Shown here: positions 12,799 to 24,412 of the stretch, one piece after another | Layout of the letters: each line of letters begins with the position of its first letter | Position numbering within the stretch: the first letter of the stretch is position 1 | From: Nissolia schottii | Taxonomy: Eukaryota; Streptophyta; Magnoliopsida; Fabales; Fabaceae | DNA length: 64,000 nt | Reading direction: 5' to 3' | Assembly: GCA_003254905.1 (NCBI GenBank) | Contig: QANU01028716.1 | Span: forward strand, 1 to 64,000 | Notes under the pieces: generated by a model | Told to the model about the DNA's origin: nothing | The model's database searches: none | The model's input: only the letters and a program-made list of their open reading frames with translations | Position numbers and translations under genes: made by a program

Positions 12799-15271
12799 TC
12801 AAGACTCGTTTAAAGAAGGTTGTAATGATCGAATCTTTATGTTGAATTTTCTTTGAGAGCTAGATGAAATGGGAGATTCAAATCCACAAAGAGCAGGTGT
12901 TTCTCTACAATAACCGTAACCGATATGAACCCCACACTTGCGGCAAAGCAGTTTAGTCTTTGAACGATGACCAAACCATGAGACAGGAAAACAATTTATT
13001 TCATCAACCTGTGTAAAGCGACTGAGATCAACTGACGTGAAAGAGATCGATCCTTTCTTAACAAACTTTTGGTATCCAGAAGCAATGTTAGATGTGATTC
13101 TATTTGACGATGTCAAGTTCAAAGGGTATCCGCAAGAGCCACAACTGCATTAGACACCAAAATTTCAGCATGCATATAATACAAATTACATAATAAAGGA
13201 AAATACAAAGAATTCCACGCATTTTACCCCCCAAAAAAAAGTAATCATGAAGGATAAAAACAATATACTACTTTAAGTTAGAACAATGCAGCATGCATAC
13301 TTGGTTAAGCTCTATGAAGAATAGATTCTCAAGAATCTCAGCTAAGTCTATAGTAAGTCTAAATTTGAAGAACTGAATTTATGTTATTTCATTGCATATA
13401 ATTACATATAGCTATCTAGTAACTAGTAGGTCTTCTTCTTGCCTTCCAAGCAATGTATGTCTAATAGTCTATTTCTAGCATCTAACTTGTTAGAAACCTT
13501 CTTATGGCCTCCTACAGTTCAGAATACATACCTTTCTAATGCTTCAAATGTAATTAAAATGATATCTTCCCATGAAATTGAGCAGCATGACATAGTGCTA
13601 TCATGTCCTCAAGTTTTGAATTTTTATATACAATGCATTTTCTTGCAAGTCCAATTAAGACTAGTTTAAAAAATCTAAAGTTTGGAGATCAAACTATCAG
13701 CATTTCCGGGGAAATCATTCATTCATGAACTGCCTTGATAAAGACGAGGAGCAATAATCCTAATGTTTGAAAACATAAGTAAAAAGAAGCCAATGCAGAA
13801 TCACAGTTGAATACTTTCTAATTCATTATTATTCCTAGTCCTAGGTTTCCCTTCATAACTATCAGGTTTGTCATGAGTCATTTTTCATTTTCTTCTTCTT
13901 GCAGTGGCACATTCTTAATACCAACATCAAGCCTTGAAACCTTAAAACTATTCCTTCTCCCCACCTCACATCCACAAAAATGCTAGAATCTCTACTTTCA
14001 TAATTCTGTCCAACTTTTTTAACTTCTGAAACTCAAACTTTTCAAACCATGAATCAATGGTTCAACCTATAAGTTTTACACAATTTTGATTGATTGCCAA
14101 AGGTAAAAATCCAAAACAAGGAAGAAGGGACCCGAAAAGCAAACATACACACATGAGCCAAAACAAAAGCAAGTAGATAAATAAATAAGCTTCATGTCCT
14201 CATGATACTCATGACGACTAAAGCAGAAACCATTCAAAAGCAAACAAGCTTTTACATAACATAAAATGCACTTATAATGTAACACTCCAGAAAAACCAGT
14301 CATTTAGAATACAAGTCTAGAGAAGCCAGCATAATGTTGGTCAAGGCCAAAGGGTGCCCCCAACCAGCTCAATACATGTATCAAAAACATAAACCCAACA
14401 CAAACACAAGTGTAGATGCAGCACTTCACAAGACAAGCTAACAACATGAAGCATGCCCAACAATGATTTGCATCAAGGATCAACTCAAATACATCATCAT
14501 TCAGATGAACACGCTCAAAGTCATTAATCCTGATTGATTTATGGATCACAAAGCCTTCTCTATGAAATTCTGAAACTTTGATCAGTTGCTTAATCCTATG
14601 ATCCAAGTTCAACACAAGCCTTCTTAACAAGTAGTCACCAAGTTCAACACAATTGGGAGCACATGTAAACACCCCACATCCAAAAGGAATAAAGAATTAT
14701 ATTATATGCACTGCAAAAGCTTGCAAAATGGAAGTACAAAACACAATAGTAGATGCAACACTTGATAAAGCTTAACAACATTGAAGCATGCCCAACAAAA
14801 ATTTCACATAAAGGATCAAATCAAATACATCATAATTCAGATAAACACACTCAAAGTCACTCATCCTGATTGATCATGGATCAACAGCCTTCTCTGCAAA
14901 ATTCCGAAACTTTGATCAGTTCCTTAATCATATGTCCAACACATGCTTTCTTAACAAGTAGTCACCAAGTTCAACACAATTTGGAGCACATGTGAACACC
15001 CCACATCCAAAATAACTACATGCACTGCAAAATCTCGCAAAAGGGTATCACCAAATAGACAGCGTGAATCAAAACCCATCAAAAAAATTGCAAAATTTTT
15101 ACCCCACCATACAAGCCATCATTATCCAATTAGCATATACATGACACACACATAACAAAGAAGGTGCAAAAAAACAAAAATGATGGTAGGAAATAAGAAA
15201 TACCCAGAATTCAAAAATAAAAATCAAAGAAGGGAAAAGAGTGACCAGTAAGAGACATCAGATTGTGACAT
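12799..15271 (-). CDS. At4g08330-like CxxC protein
   Basis: Two exons: 15246-15271 (MSQSDVSY and two bases) and 12799-13144, joined by a GT-AG intron of 2.1 kb to give 123 residues. It matches the plant family of uncharacterised protein At4g08330: CGSCGYPLNLTSSNR near the N-terminus, then FTQVDEINCFPVSWFG, then KTKLLCRKCGVHIGYGY. The CxxC pairs at both ends of the domain could bind zinc; this is inference. The function is unknown. The intron holds a roughly 300-bp tandem duplication. The stop codon is followed 10 bases later by the ATG of the FBL12-type frame, in a different frame. The exon 1 start was chosen because it gives the family N-terminus and a correct splice phase; it is the least certain part. 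Confidence 0.85.
14415..15053. repeat. Tandem duplication (period about 338 bp) inside the intron
   Basis: The stretch beginning gatgcagcacttcacaag at 14415 recurs as gatgcaacacttgataaag at 14753. The two copies stay alignable to the strings ccacatccaaaa at about 14671 and 15001 and the following atgcactgcaaaa. Copies differ by scattered substitutions and small gaps, so the duplication is not recent. It lies in the intron of the At4g08330-like gene and has no coding meaning I can see, although copy 1 keeps a 122-codon frame on the - strand (14304-14672). Confidence 0.85.
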
Positions 15272-15283
15272 TCTAATTTTTCA

Positions 15284-15316
15284 TCAGCAGCAGCAGTAAC
15301 AACCATCATCGTCCAT
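15284..15316 (-). promoter_or_regulatory. Short upstream ORF before the At4g08330-like start
   Basis: On the - strand an ATG at 15316 opens a 10-codon frame, MDDDGCYCCC, closed by two consecutive TGA codons, 13 bases before the ATG used for the main protein. If the transcript begins upstream of 15316, ribosomes would meet this frame first. Whether it is in the transcript is unknown. Confidence 0.4.
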
Positions 15317-17824
15317 TGTGTGGAATTGGTAAAAAAAAAAAAAGGAATTTGTGAGAGAAGATTTTAGAGCGGTTGTTGCATACACGTTGTTGCTTTAACT
15401 CAATTTTGACTTCACCTCAAATTATGATCTTTACCCCCTTTTTCTTCTCTCTAATTTGTTGTTGCGTGCTTCCTTCTTCTCTTCGCTGAAAAAACTAGTT
15501 TTTGGCGTTTACAAAACACGAACGGCACCTAATAAATGTTAAAAAAATGATTTTTTTTAAAAGTCGGTGATATCTTTTATGGTACTGACTTGAATTTCAA
15601 ATCTGAAAAAAAATAGTTAACTAACAAATGGATCTTCGAATTCCATGCATGCATTATTCTTAGAAAAAAATGAGATGGAAAATTTTATAAATACTTTTTT
15701 AAATAATTTTATTTAAAGTTGTTAAACATCTATCATATTTGTCTCTAAAATTAAGGTAATAAATGGATAATTTTACTGGACATTTGATAACTTCGATAAT
15801 AATTTTAAAAGTGTAAAGATAAAATTGGTACAAATTGCTAACTTCATAGACGAAAATGATGTTTTACTCTAAATTTAAGAGTAATACCTCAACTTGGTAT
15901 AATTTCAAGTCGGTTAAATTAGTCTCTTTACAAAAAAAATTTAGCCAATTTGATTTGTCTAAAATTTCAAGTTGGCCAAATTTGTTCTTCAATTTTTTTT
16001 TCGCCAAGTTGATCTCTAACAAATTTAAAAACAAGACATGTTACTCCCTTGATTGATGTCTAATGGATTGCTTCTGTAGTGTTAATGAGATGATGTGTCA
16101 CTATTAAATCTACCTCACTTTCCACATCACCCGTCCATCTTGAAATGTCGTGATCTATTTTTTTGTAGGTTTAAAGTGATGAGTGAGAATGAACTTAAGT
16201 CTTTCTATTTTGTTAGAGTTTGTTGCTTCCAACGTCTTTAGTGAAATCCCATCATGTTTACTATATTACATGAGATGCACGAATGATATAAAGTGAGATA
16301 GGTTTAATGGCAACATGTCAGGACCAACAAAGGTCCAAAATATAAGCAAGATCAATTTAGCCAGCACCATGAATGAAAATGTTTGTTTCTAGTTTAACAA
16401 AACTTAGTACATGAAAAATGTCTCAATGTTTTAAGTGGTCTTTGAAAAAGAAAAATACAGTATCAATTTAGTATCTATAAATGTAAACATGGTCTCTTAA
16501 ATTTCAAAATGTTGCCCTCATTAATCCTTTAAATTTCAAAAAAATTGTCAACAAAGGATATAATGGGAGCAACATTTTGAAATTTCAGGGACTGAGTTTA
16601 CATTTTATTTTTTTGCAGGGACAACTTAGGGCACCAAAACATTTTTCAAGAACTACGGCCTCATTTGGTACACCATATAAAATAAGATCTAATAGTATTA
16701 GATATGATAGTATAAGACCTGAGAACATAAGACGTGATAATATAATATAAGAAATACATCGTATAGATTTATATATCATCATGTGTTTGGTGCATCACAT
16801 ATAATTATATTGTTTTATCCTATTTAATATTTATAGTATCAATTTATAATTAATAAAAAAATATTTTATGCACTTTCAAGACAAATTATTGTAAAAAATA
16901 CTTTCTCCACTTCCAAAATAAACCTAAAATGATACTATGCACTTTCAAGACAAATTATTGTAAAAAACACAAAAATTTTCACCAAAATAAAAAAAGGTTT
17001 ATTATATGTTCATCACTTGTGACAAAAACATTTATCTCTTTATTTTCTTTTTTTATGAGGAAGGTTAACCCCCACTATTTTTCCAAACCCCTAATATACA
17101 ATAATGACTTACTTATCACAATTCATAAAAGAAAAGCGTTAGGGTAATTAAGAAGAAAAATTGACAAATGAGACATAATTATCACTTTAAGAATGATCAG
17201 ATATAAGTTATATGCATGACAAAAAAAATTTATCACATGAAAAATATGAACTCATAAAAAATAAATGATATAAAACAAAATTCTCAAATTTTTTAGAAAC
17301 TCAAATCAAGAAAAAAAAAGTTATTTTTTTTCAAAAATTATTTTTATTTATTTGAGTCTAATTGATAACTGAAAAAAAGGAAATAAAAATGAGGTTTGCT
17401 AGTAACTTTTAAATTTATATGTGCAAAAAGGTATTAGATTTGAGGGAAAAAAATCATGAGAAAAAAAGAGAATGCAATGATGATGATTAATTATTACACC
17501 GTGATGAAAAGAGAAAGAGGGGATAAATAAAAATAATTTTAAATTGAGTAAAAAAATTAATATTATCATGTCTAATTATGACTCAAGAAACATGATAAGT
17601 TAAAACAATAATCATATATTAAAATTTGATAAAATCGTATAAAATTATTCTATTTTATGTTACACAAAATATATAACAAAAACTAATTTCATTGTATTAA
17701 TTAGTATCATCAGGTGTTATGCAACGCAATCGACACTTAGCCCATATTAATTAGATCAGCCGATAAGGTAAACCTTTTTTCACTTTTTAAAAATCAAATA
17801 CTTCTTCTTCTTCTTCTTCTAAGA
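15317..17824. other. Intergenic, AT-rich, with one foldback repeat
   Basis: This stretch holds the promoter of the At4g08330-like/FBL12 locus on its left and AT-rich sequence elsewhere. No gene is recognisable. An inverted repeat lies at 16480-16605, and a (CTT)n run at about 17802-17820. Confidence 0.55.
16480..16605. mobile_element. Small inverted-repeat (MITE-like) element
   Basis: The left arm, aaatgtaaacatggtctctt followed by aaatttcaaaatgttgc, is answered on the right by gcaacattttgaaatttc and agggactgagtttacattt. The arms are about 45 bases with a short spacer. Ends beyond this core are unclear and no target duplication was fixed, so the family is not named. Confidence 0.6.
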
Positions 17825-17875
17825 GTGCATTGGGCAGGCCTTTGCTTAGAAGGCCGAGCAATCATAGCGGGCCAA

Positions 17876-18010
17876 GGCCCATTACACAATGAAGTCTCGA
17901 GAGTTCGGCCCACTAAGGCCCACGGTGGCCCATGTTCAGTCACCATCCATTTGCACTGTGACTTTGAGACAATGGCAGAGAGAAAAAAACGAAAACCCCT
18001 AAAACCCTAA
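17876..18010 (+). promoter_or_regulatory. DAPB2 promoter: four GGCCCA motifs and a telo-box
   Basis: GGCCCA (complement TGGGCC, the site II core) occurs at 17876, 17907, 17917 and 17927, followed by AAACCCTAA at 18002-18010. This is the arrangement seen in plant ribosomal-protein and other growth-linked promoters. A 12-codon upstream ORF (ATG at 17972, MAERKKRKPLKP) ends exactly on the telo-box; it counts only if transcription starts upstream of it. Confidence 0.65.
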
Positions 18011-18124
18011 AAAAGAAAAAACGAAACTCTGCAACATAAACCTGAAACGGTTCGCAAAGCTCATCCAAATCAAGGGAACCCTAAACCCCCAAACGAGCTC
18101 AATCACTCGCTTCCAAAGACCCCG

Positions 18125-21100
18125 ATGGCAACGTCAATGCTGAAATCCACTACCAATTTGCTCCACAGACACCACACACAGCTCGCCTTCTCCACCTCCA
18201 ATGGCGGTGGTCTGAGGAGGAGCTGCATTGTTCCCGTTTCGCAGAAGAGTAGGTCGCGTTCTTCCCCCGTAGTGTCAATGACAGCTGCCACGCCGGTTCA
18301 GAGCTTCCTCGAGAAGTCCGCACCGTCGTCTCAGAACACTGGAATCCCAATAATGGTGAATAACCAATTGAAATTATAGGGTTCTTTGTTTTTCTGGCTT
18401 TTGAGTAACCTAATCTGTATTGTTAAATTTGCTTTATGAACTTGTGAAGGAGAAGCTTTTGATGTCTCTTTTTTGTAGGTTATACATGAATAAGTTTGAA
18501 AATAAATTCATAATTTTTTAGGGTATTTTTCATAATTACCTTTTTAAATTTTTTAACTTTTGGAAGAAGAAGAAAACACACACACACACACACACACACT
18601 ATAATGCCTTTTACTTATGACGTTATGGTGTTACTATATTCAGGTTAATGCATGTACTGGGAAAATGGGAAAGGCTGTGATCAATGCAGCTGAAGCTGCT
18701 GGATTGTATGTTGTTCCTGTGTCATTTGGGTGCGAAGAGGAGTCTGGACAGACTTTTCAGATCGGCGAAAAGGAGTTTCTTGTGCATGGTCCTTCCGACA
18801 GGGAAACCGTGCTTGCATCTGTCCATGATAAATATCCAAATTTGATCATTGTGGACTACACGGTACCAAGTGCAGTCAATGGTTTGTATTTTGAAGTGTA
18901 ATCGGCTATAATGTAGAGAAGCCAAATCCTAATCCTTAGTTGTTCTTTATGTTCGATGATATAACATAAACTATGAAATCTTGCATTTGGGTAAAGAAAA
19001 GCTCAAAAAATAGTTTCCATGATTCCATGAAACATGTTACAAAGTCATATCTGTTTCATCTGTTTGTCGCAATTTATCTTAGAAATGAAGCTCGTTACAT
19101 TTTTCTCTGGAACACAACTTTTTAAAATATATGAAGTGATATTTATTGTATTTGGCAGTATAAAATATGTGGACTGTACATGACCTTCTCACTGACCAGT
19201 GTACGTAGTGACTTCTGATTAACATAATGGGAATTCTGATCTTGTCATGTATCCTGTTTTCCATGATTAACATAGTTCGACTTCTAATTTTTATAATATA
19301 GGGGTGGGAGTACTTTGTGAAGCATCTAATAGAATCGGTGCCCCTTGTGATTTCAGATACAAATTAATATTTTATTCTATTTTACTGTTATATGCAGGCA
19401 ATGCTGAGTTATACTGTAAGGTAGGGGTGCCCTTTGTGATGGGGACCACTGGGGGAGATAGGGACCTGTTGCATAAGACTGTTGAAGACTCAAAACTTTA
19501 TGCTGTGATATCCCCACAAATGGGAAAACAGGTATATCATAATTTCAGAGAACCTTGATCAATTTTCAATTTTCCGTGTCTCTTGTAATTCTGTATTTTG
19601 ACATCATCATGCTGTCTTTTTTTACATTAGGTTGTTGCTTTTCTTGCGGCTATGGAAATTATGGCAGAGCAATTTCCTGGTGCCTTCTCTGGGTATTCCT
19701 TACAGGTAACTCTTTTTGCCACATTTTTGGGCTTGCGCTGTGTTTTATCGAAAACCAAATTATTATTCTAGTACACCTCTTTAAACTTTAATAGTTACTT
19801 AAATTTTTTATTACTTTAATGATACTGTTAATGCTAATTCTGTACAATAGTTCCTTGTTTCTTGCAATTGAAAAGAGGGAAAGTTGCTGAAATTACCATC
19901 ATGCCTATTATGAAGCCAAAACTATAACAAAAGATGTATCTTTGAATTCAAGATAGCATTGCATGCCCAATGTTGCTAAAAGAATGTGATTGAGTTATTC
20001 TTAAGGATCCTCTTTTGGAGAGCAAAGTCTTCCTTATGTAAATGCTAAATAAAAGCATTAGGTTTCATAAACTCCTAATTTAGTAGTTCTGTTTTTTTCT
20101 TCAAAAAAAAATTAAATTTCTATTGATGTAATATTAAAATCTGATGCATTCTGCCAAGATATTAGGTACTGGAGTCTCATCAGGCAAGCAAAGTTGATGC
20201 ATCTGGAACTGCAAAGGCTGTAATTTCCTGCTTCAACAAACTCGGGGTGCCTTTCGATATGGATGAGGTTCGTTAGATTGCGTTGCACAGTTTATTGTGT
20301 GGTATAGAACAGTATTCTCTTGACTGATGCTAAACTATTTGCTAGCTGAACCTCTTGTATGCATAGTCTGAATTTATCTCAAACTTATATCCTAGTATCA
20401 TAGTTATCAATTGCGGATAGCGGTGCGGAGCGGCCGACCCCAAAAAATGCTACAGCGGGATGACCGCTATTTGAATTAATATATACAATAATGTGCAATT
20501 TATATATCATACATATTAATGTTCATTAATCATTCAAAATCAATATCATAATTCATATACTAAAAGAAACTTGCTTGAACCATCAATCTAACATTGTAAT
20601 GCATAAAAAAAGTCACTAAAATAGTTAATATAACATCCTAATTCAAAGTCTAAGTCTCTAGAAACTAACAAAAAACAGAAATAGAGGGGGGGATAAACAG
20701 AGTGCTGAAAATAACATTGAAGGATTTAGAGTGCTGGAAATAGAAGGAAAATAGAGCACATAGCCACATACATACCACCAGGAACAGAAAAAAAATGAGG
20801 GTTTAGGGTTTCAAAAAACAGAACATTGAACAAAACACACATAGGAACAAATTAAACTCGTAAAGAAAGAAGAAAAGAACAAAGAAAGATGTGATGGAGA
20901 AAAAAAACAGAGTAAGAAGCCCTATTAAACAAACATAGGGTGAAGAAGAAGAAGAAAGACCTTTATTGTTATTGAAGCAAGGAGTGTCACTGGAAGCAGA
21001 GAGCGTCGCTGCCGGAAGTAGGGTGTGGTTCTCTGGTTTGGAGATGCAAAAACAGAGAGATGGAAAATAGAGACGCGAGAGAGAATGAGCAGTTTTGGAG

Positions 21101-22208
21101 CCAAATGCCAAAGTATTAGGTTTATTTTGAGAGAATAAGGGGAAATCGCACAAAACCCATTATTTTCAGTGGCAAACAAAAAAAATAAAGGGCAAAATGC
21201 GTCATTTCACCTTGAAATGAAATTGCAGCCGGACGGCTGCTATAGCGGCCGCAATTTGCCTGCGATAGTGGCCGCGACGACTGCAATCGCAAAATGCGAC
21301 ACAATGCTCCTCCTTGGTGCAGCGACCCTCCGCTACGCCGCGATATTGCTGCTATAGCACGCTACCGTTAACTATGCCTAGTATCAGTGGCACATTGAGA
21401 GGTTTTGAGTTTCTGATCACATCCCCAGTTATCATCAAATTTTCACTTGTAGGTTGTCCTATTCAAGTGTCTTACCACTTAATTTTGCTATGATGAGTTT
21501 TTGGTTCTTAAGAGTTGTTGATATCATGGTTAAAGTAGCATAAATGACTTAACTTGGCAAACAATCCACACTCAGATAAATTGCCAAAAAGTAGTATTAG
21601 AAGAATCTCAGATTCTCATTAGAATTTTTTTTTTCCCCGCCCTTTCCCGATGAATTCGTTAGATACAATTGATCAGGGATCCCAAGGAACAAGTTGAAAT
21701 GGTGGGAGTTCCAGAGGAGCACTTGTTGGGTCATGCGTTTCATATGTATCATTTGACATCACCAGATGAAACGTAAGAATTAAACATTTTCATTTTACTC
21801 TCATTTGCTTTAATATGTTGTGACATAATTCACTTCCTCCTTATTTGTTTTCATCAAACAATTGCTGCAGAGTTTCTTTTGAGTTTCAACATAATGTCTG
21901 TGGTAGATCGATATATGCTGAGGGCACCGTTGATGCTGTACTTTTTCTTGCTAAGAAGGTACTACTTAAACTTTCATTTAATTTACCTCACGTCCTACCA
22001 CAACTCTTTATCCCATTGAAAATAAATCAAACCGCAACATTGTTGTACTTTTAGGAAAGCTTTAGGACGTGTCTTTTGTCTTCATTCCCTGTTTTCTTTT
22101 TTATTTTTTCCCTTCAGACTTTTGTAAAGGAAATCATGAAAACAGAAAATGAAAATAAGAACAGATTGAAAACAGTAACCAAATAGATCTTATGTGTTTG
22201 TGATACTT

Positions 22209-22244
<36 letters not shown>

Positions 22245-22434
22245 TATAAATATCCATAGATGGCATCATTCAATGATGTGATGTTATTTATTATATGATA
22301 TGCTACTTGACCTTTTCATTCTCTACAACAATCCTTGATTGTGAAAATTTATTTGATGAGTGCAGATTGAAGAAAAGGATAACAAGAGACTATACAACAT
22401 GATTGATGTCCTGAGAGAAGGTAATATGCGATGA
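18125..22434 (+). CDS. DAPB2: 4-hydroxy-tetrahydrodipicolinate reductase, plastid
   Basis: Exons: 18125-18355, 18644-18881, 19398-19531, 19631-19705, 20166-20267, 21663-21772, 21871-21958, 22366-22434. They join in frame to 348 residues. The enzyme (DHDPR) reduces the dihydrodipicolinate precursor with NAD(P)H in the diaminopimelate route to lysine, in the plastid. The first 55 or so residues are Ser/Thr/Arg-rich with few acidic residues, as in a transit peptide. The cofactor loop is NACTGKMGKAV (from residue 79), VMGTTGGDRD follows, and the catalytic region ESHQASKVDASGTAKAV (from 229, with H231 and K235) replaces the bacterial HHxxKxDxPSGTA. The C-terminal half carries HNVCGRSIYAEGTVDAV. 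Nothing looks broken. Intron 1 has a (CA)n run near 18579-18598, and intron 5 carries a Mutator-like element. Confidence 0.95.
20400..21376. mobile_element. Non-autonomous Mutator-like element in DAPB2 intron 5
   Basis: The sequence cctagtatc stands on both sides (20391-20399 and 21377-21385), a 9-bp target duplication of the size Mutator-like elements make. The element begins ATAGTTATCAATTGCGGATAG and ends ...GCTACCGTTAACTATG, so the termini are related inverted repeats with imperfect pairing further in. Subterminal regions are rich in gcggccgc, gctatagc and similar strings, unlike the AT-rich intron around it. No transposase is visible; the frames inside are chance ones. The base at each border is ambiguous by one. 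Confidence 0.75.
22205..22250. repeat. (TA)n/(CA)n microsatellite in DAPB2 intron 7
   Basis: A run of ta followed by ca dinucleotides lies between exons 7 and 8. It is a simple repeat, likely variable in length. Confidence 0.85.
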
Positions 22435-24412
22435 ATGTTATGCTAGAATCTGTGTATGCAAAATGTCAATTGTAGAATGTGCTTGAAGAGATTTAACATT
22501 ATGTTTTTTTTGGAAAACCAAGCAATTTTCAGCTTCCTCTTTCTTTTTTATTGCTCTTCTGTTATGTTGAGGAAAAGCTTGTTTAGCATATACTATATGT
22601 ATTATTACCGAGAGAACCACTCAATAAACAGAAAGAATCCCTTTTGATTTTTAGATCAATGGACTTTTATTGTTCATGTCACCTCACAATTGCGGTTCAC
22701 TATATTTATCTTTCTCGTTTGTGATAATTTAATTTGGTGTTTGATCCAATGAAAGTGAACACCCCGAAAATTGCAAAAACACTTTGTTATGGTTTGGATT
22801 CTCGTTGCCAACAATCCTCTTGGCAGTTTTTTGTTGTCATTTTTAAGGCTTCATTGAGACTAGTGGCAAATGGGTGAATTTGATGTATTTCAAATTATAT
22901 AATAATAATAATGAATGAACCAACTATAATCTTTATTTTTAATAGCTAAAAACAAATAGGTATTGTTCTTTTTAATTATATATCGTAGAAAAACGAGATT
23001 TTCAAGTATAATTACATAAAGATAAATTAGTATATTATAATTTATTGCAAAATAAATAATTCCAATAGGACTTGTATAGTAAAAGAACTATGTGCAACAA
23101 AAATGATAAAAAGATCTAGCCTTAATTTTTCTTTTCAACTCTAGAGTTCAAGACGAAAAGGATGATTATTTTTCAAATATAATTAACTCCCAAGTTGACA
23201 TCGTTGAGAAGAATTCATTGATTTAAAATTATATAAAATATAAATATTAACACAATAAATTATTATACGTTTGGATTATCCATGTATTCATGAACGATTA
23301 AGATTTTGCGTCATATCCTTTGATGCAAAGAATATATATTTCCCCCGCTTCTCCCTTATTTAGAGCTTTATTTTGAGAAAACGTTAAAGGGAATAAGCAA
23401 AGTCCTTCCAAGACGTGTTTGAATTAAGTTCTAAGTCTTAAAATCAATAGTTTCATGCGATAATTTTAGAAGAAAAAAATACTTATTTTTCAAAAATAGT
23501 CGGTTGCCATAAGTAAGAAAAATTGTTTGCCAACAGCATAGGAATAACTTTAGTCGCCAAACTTGAGAAATACTAGAGAAGACAGAGGCATGAGAGAGAG
23601 AATTTTAAGGAAAAGGAAAGAGAAGTAAAAGGAGAAGAAAAAGAAAGGAAAGAGTTTAAATGATTTTCCTACCCTATTCATTAGTGTAAAATAAATTAAA
23701 GAAAGAAAATCGAGATTATAATATATTTTATAATTTTATTATTTTTGAAAGATAAGTATAATTAGGTATTTATAAATATTATATATTTAAATATTTTAAT
23801 AAGAATAAGAGATTAAATGATATTAATACTTGACTAAAATCCCTCCCATTTGAGAAATCATGAAAAGAAATTTTTGACACACTTTGAAGGGTTAATAAAA
23901 TCTTCACAAGGCCTTTTCTCCCAAATTGTAAACCTCTTGAATAAAGATAAAAAAAACCTTATAAACCTTCCTCTTCCATCCCTTCGTCTTCGCGAACAAA
24001 TATCAAAAGAAATAAATAAAAAACCATAAAATATCATGAACACCAAAAAATAAGAGTCAGAACACCTTTTACCAAGGAGGCTCACACCAATCAGTATTAC
24101 ACAACCAATTATGTAAATGGTTCAACAACCATCCCTTAAAGTCTAAAACTAAATCTCTAAGTTCTCTGCAATTTACAAACTTGTTGAAAGCTGTCATCTA
24201 CTTCTGTCAAATCTAATAGAAATACAGTTTTTCTCCTTTTTGTCCTAAAAAAAAAAAACCCTGAAAAAAGCAAAGGCATTAGTTCTGTTCTTGATGGATT
24301 TATATCCCTAAAATTCAGCTGATCCATCTGTTAGCACCCAAGGAAGTAGTTTTGGACTTGTAATATGCCAAAACTACCATAATCAGCCAGGAAGTAGAAT
24401 CATTTTTTGGTT
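22435..24412. other. Intergenic between convergent DAPB2 and bZIP genes
   Basis: The ends should be the 3'UTRs of the two convergent genes (the bZIP 3'UTR about 24110-24412). The middle is AT-rich with no gene, RNA or element that I can identify. Confidence 0.55.

Noticed and set aside
14304-14672. 122-codon frame on the - strand
   Set aside because: It lies in an intron within a tandem duplication, and the second copy does not preserve it; no known domain.
20803-21357. Several frames of 60-116 codons
   Set aside because: All lie inside the non-autonomous Mutator-like element and are low-complexity translations of A/G-rich DNA.
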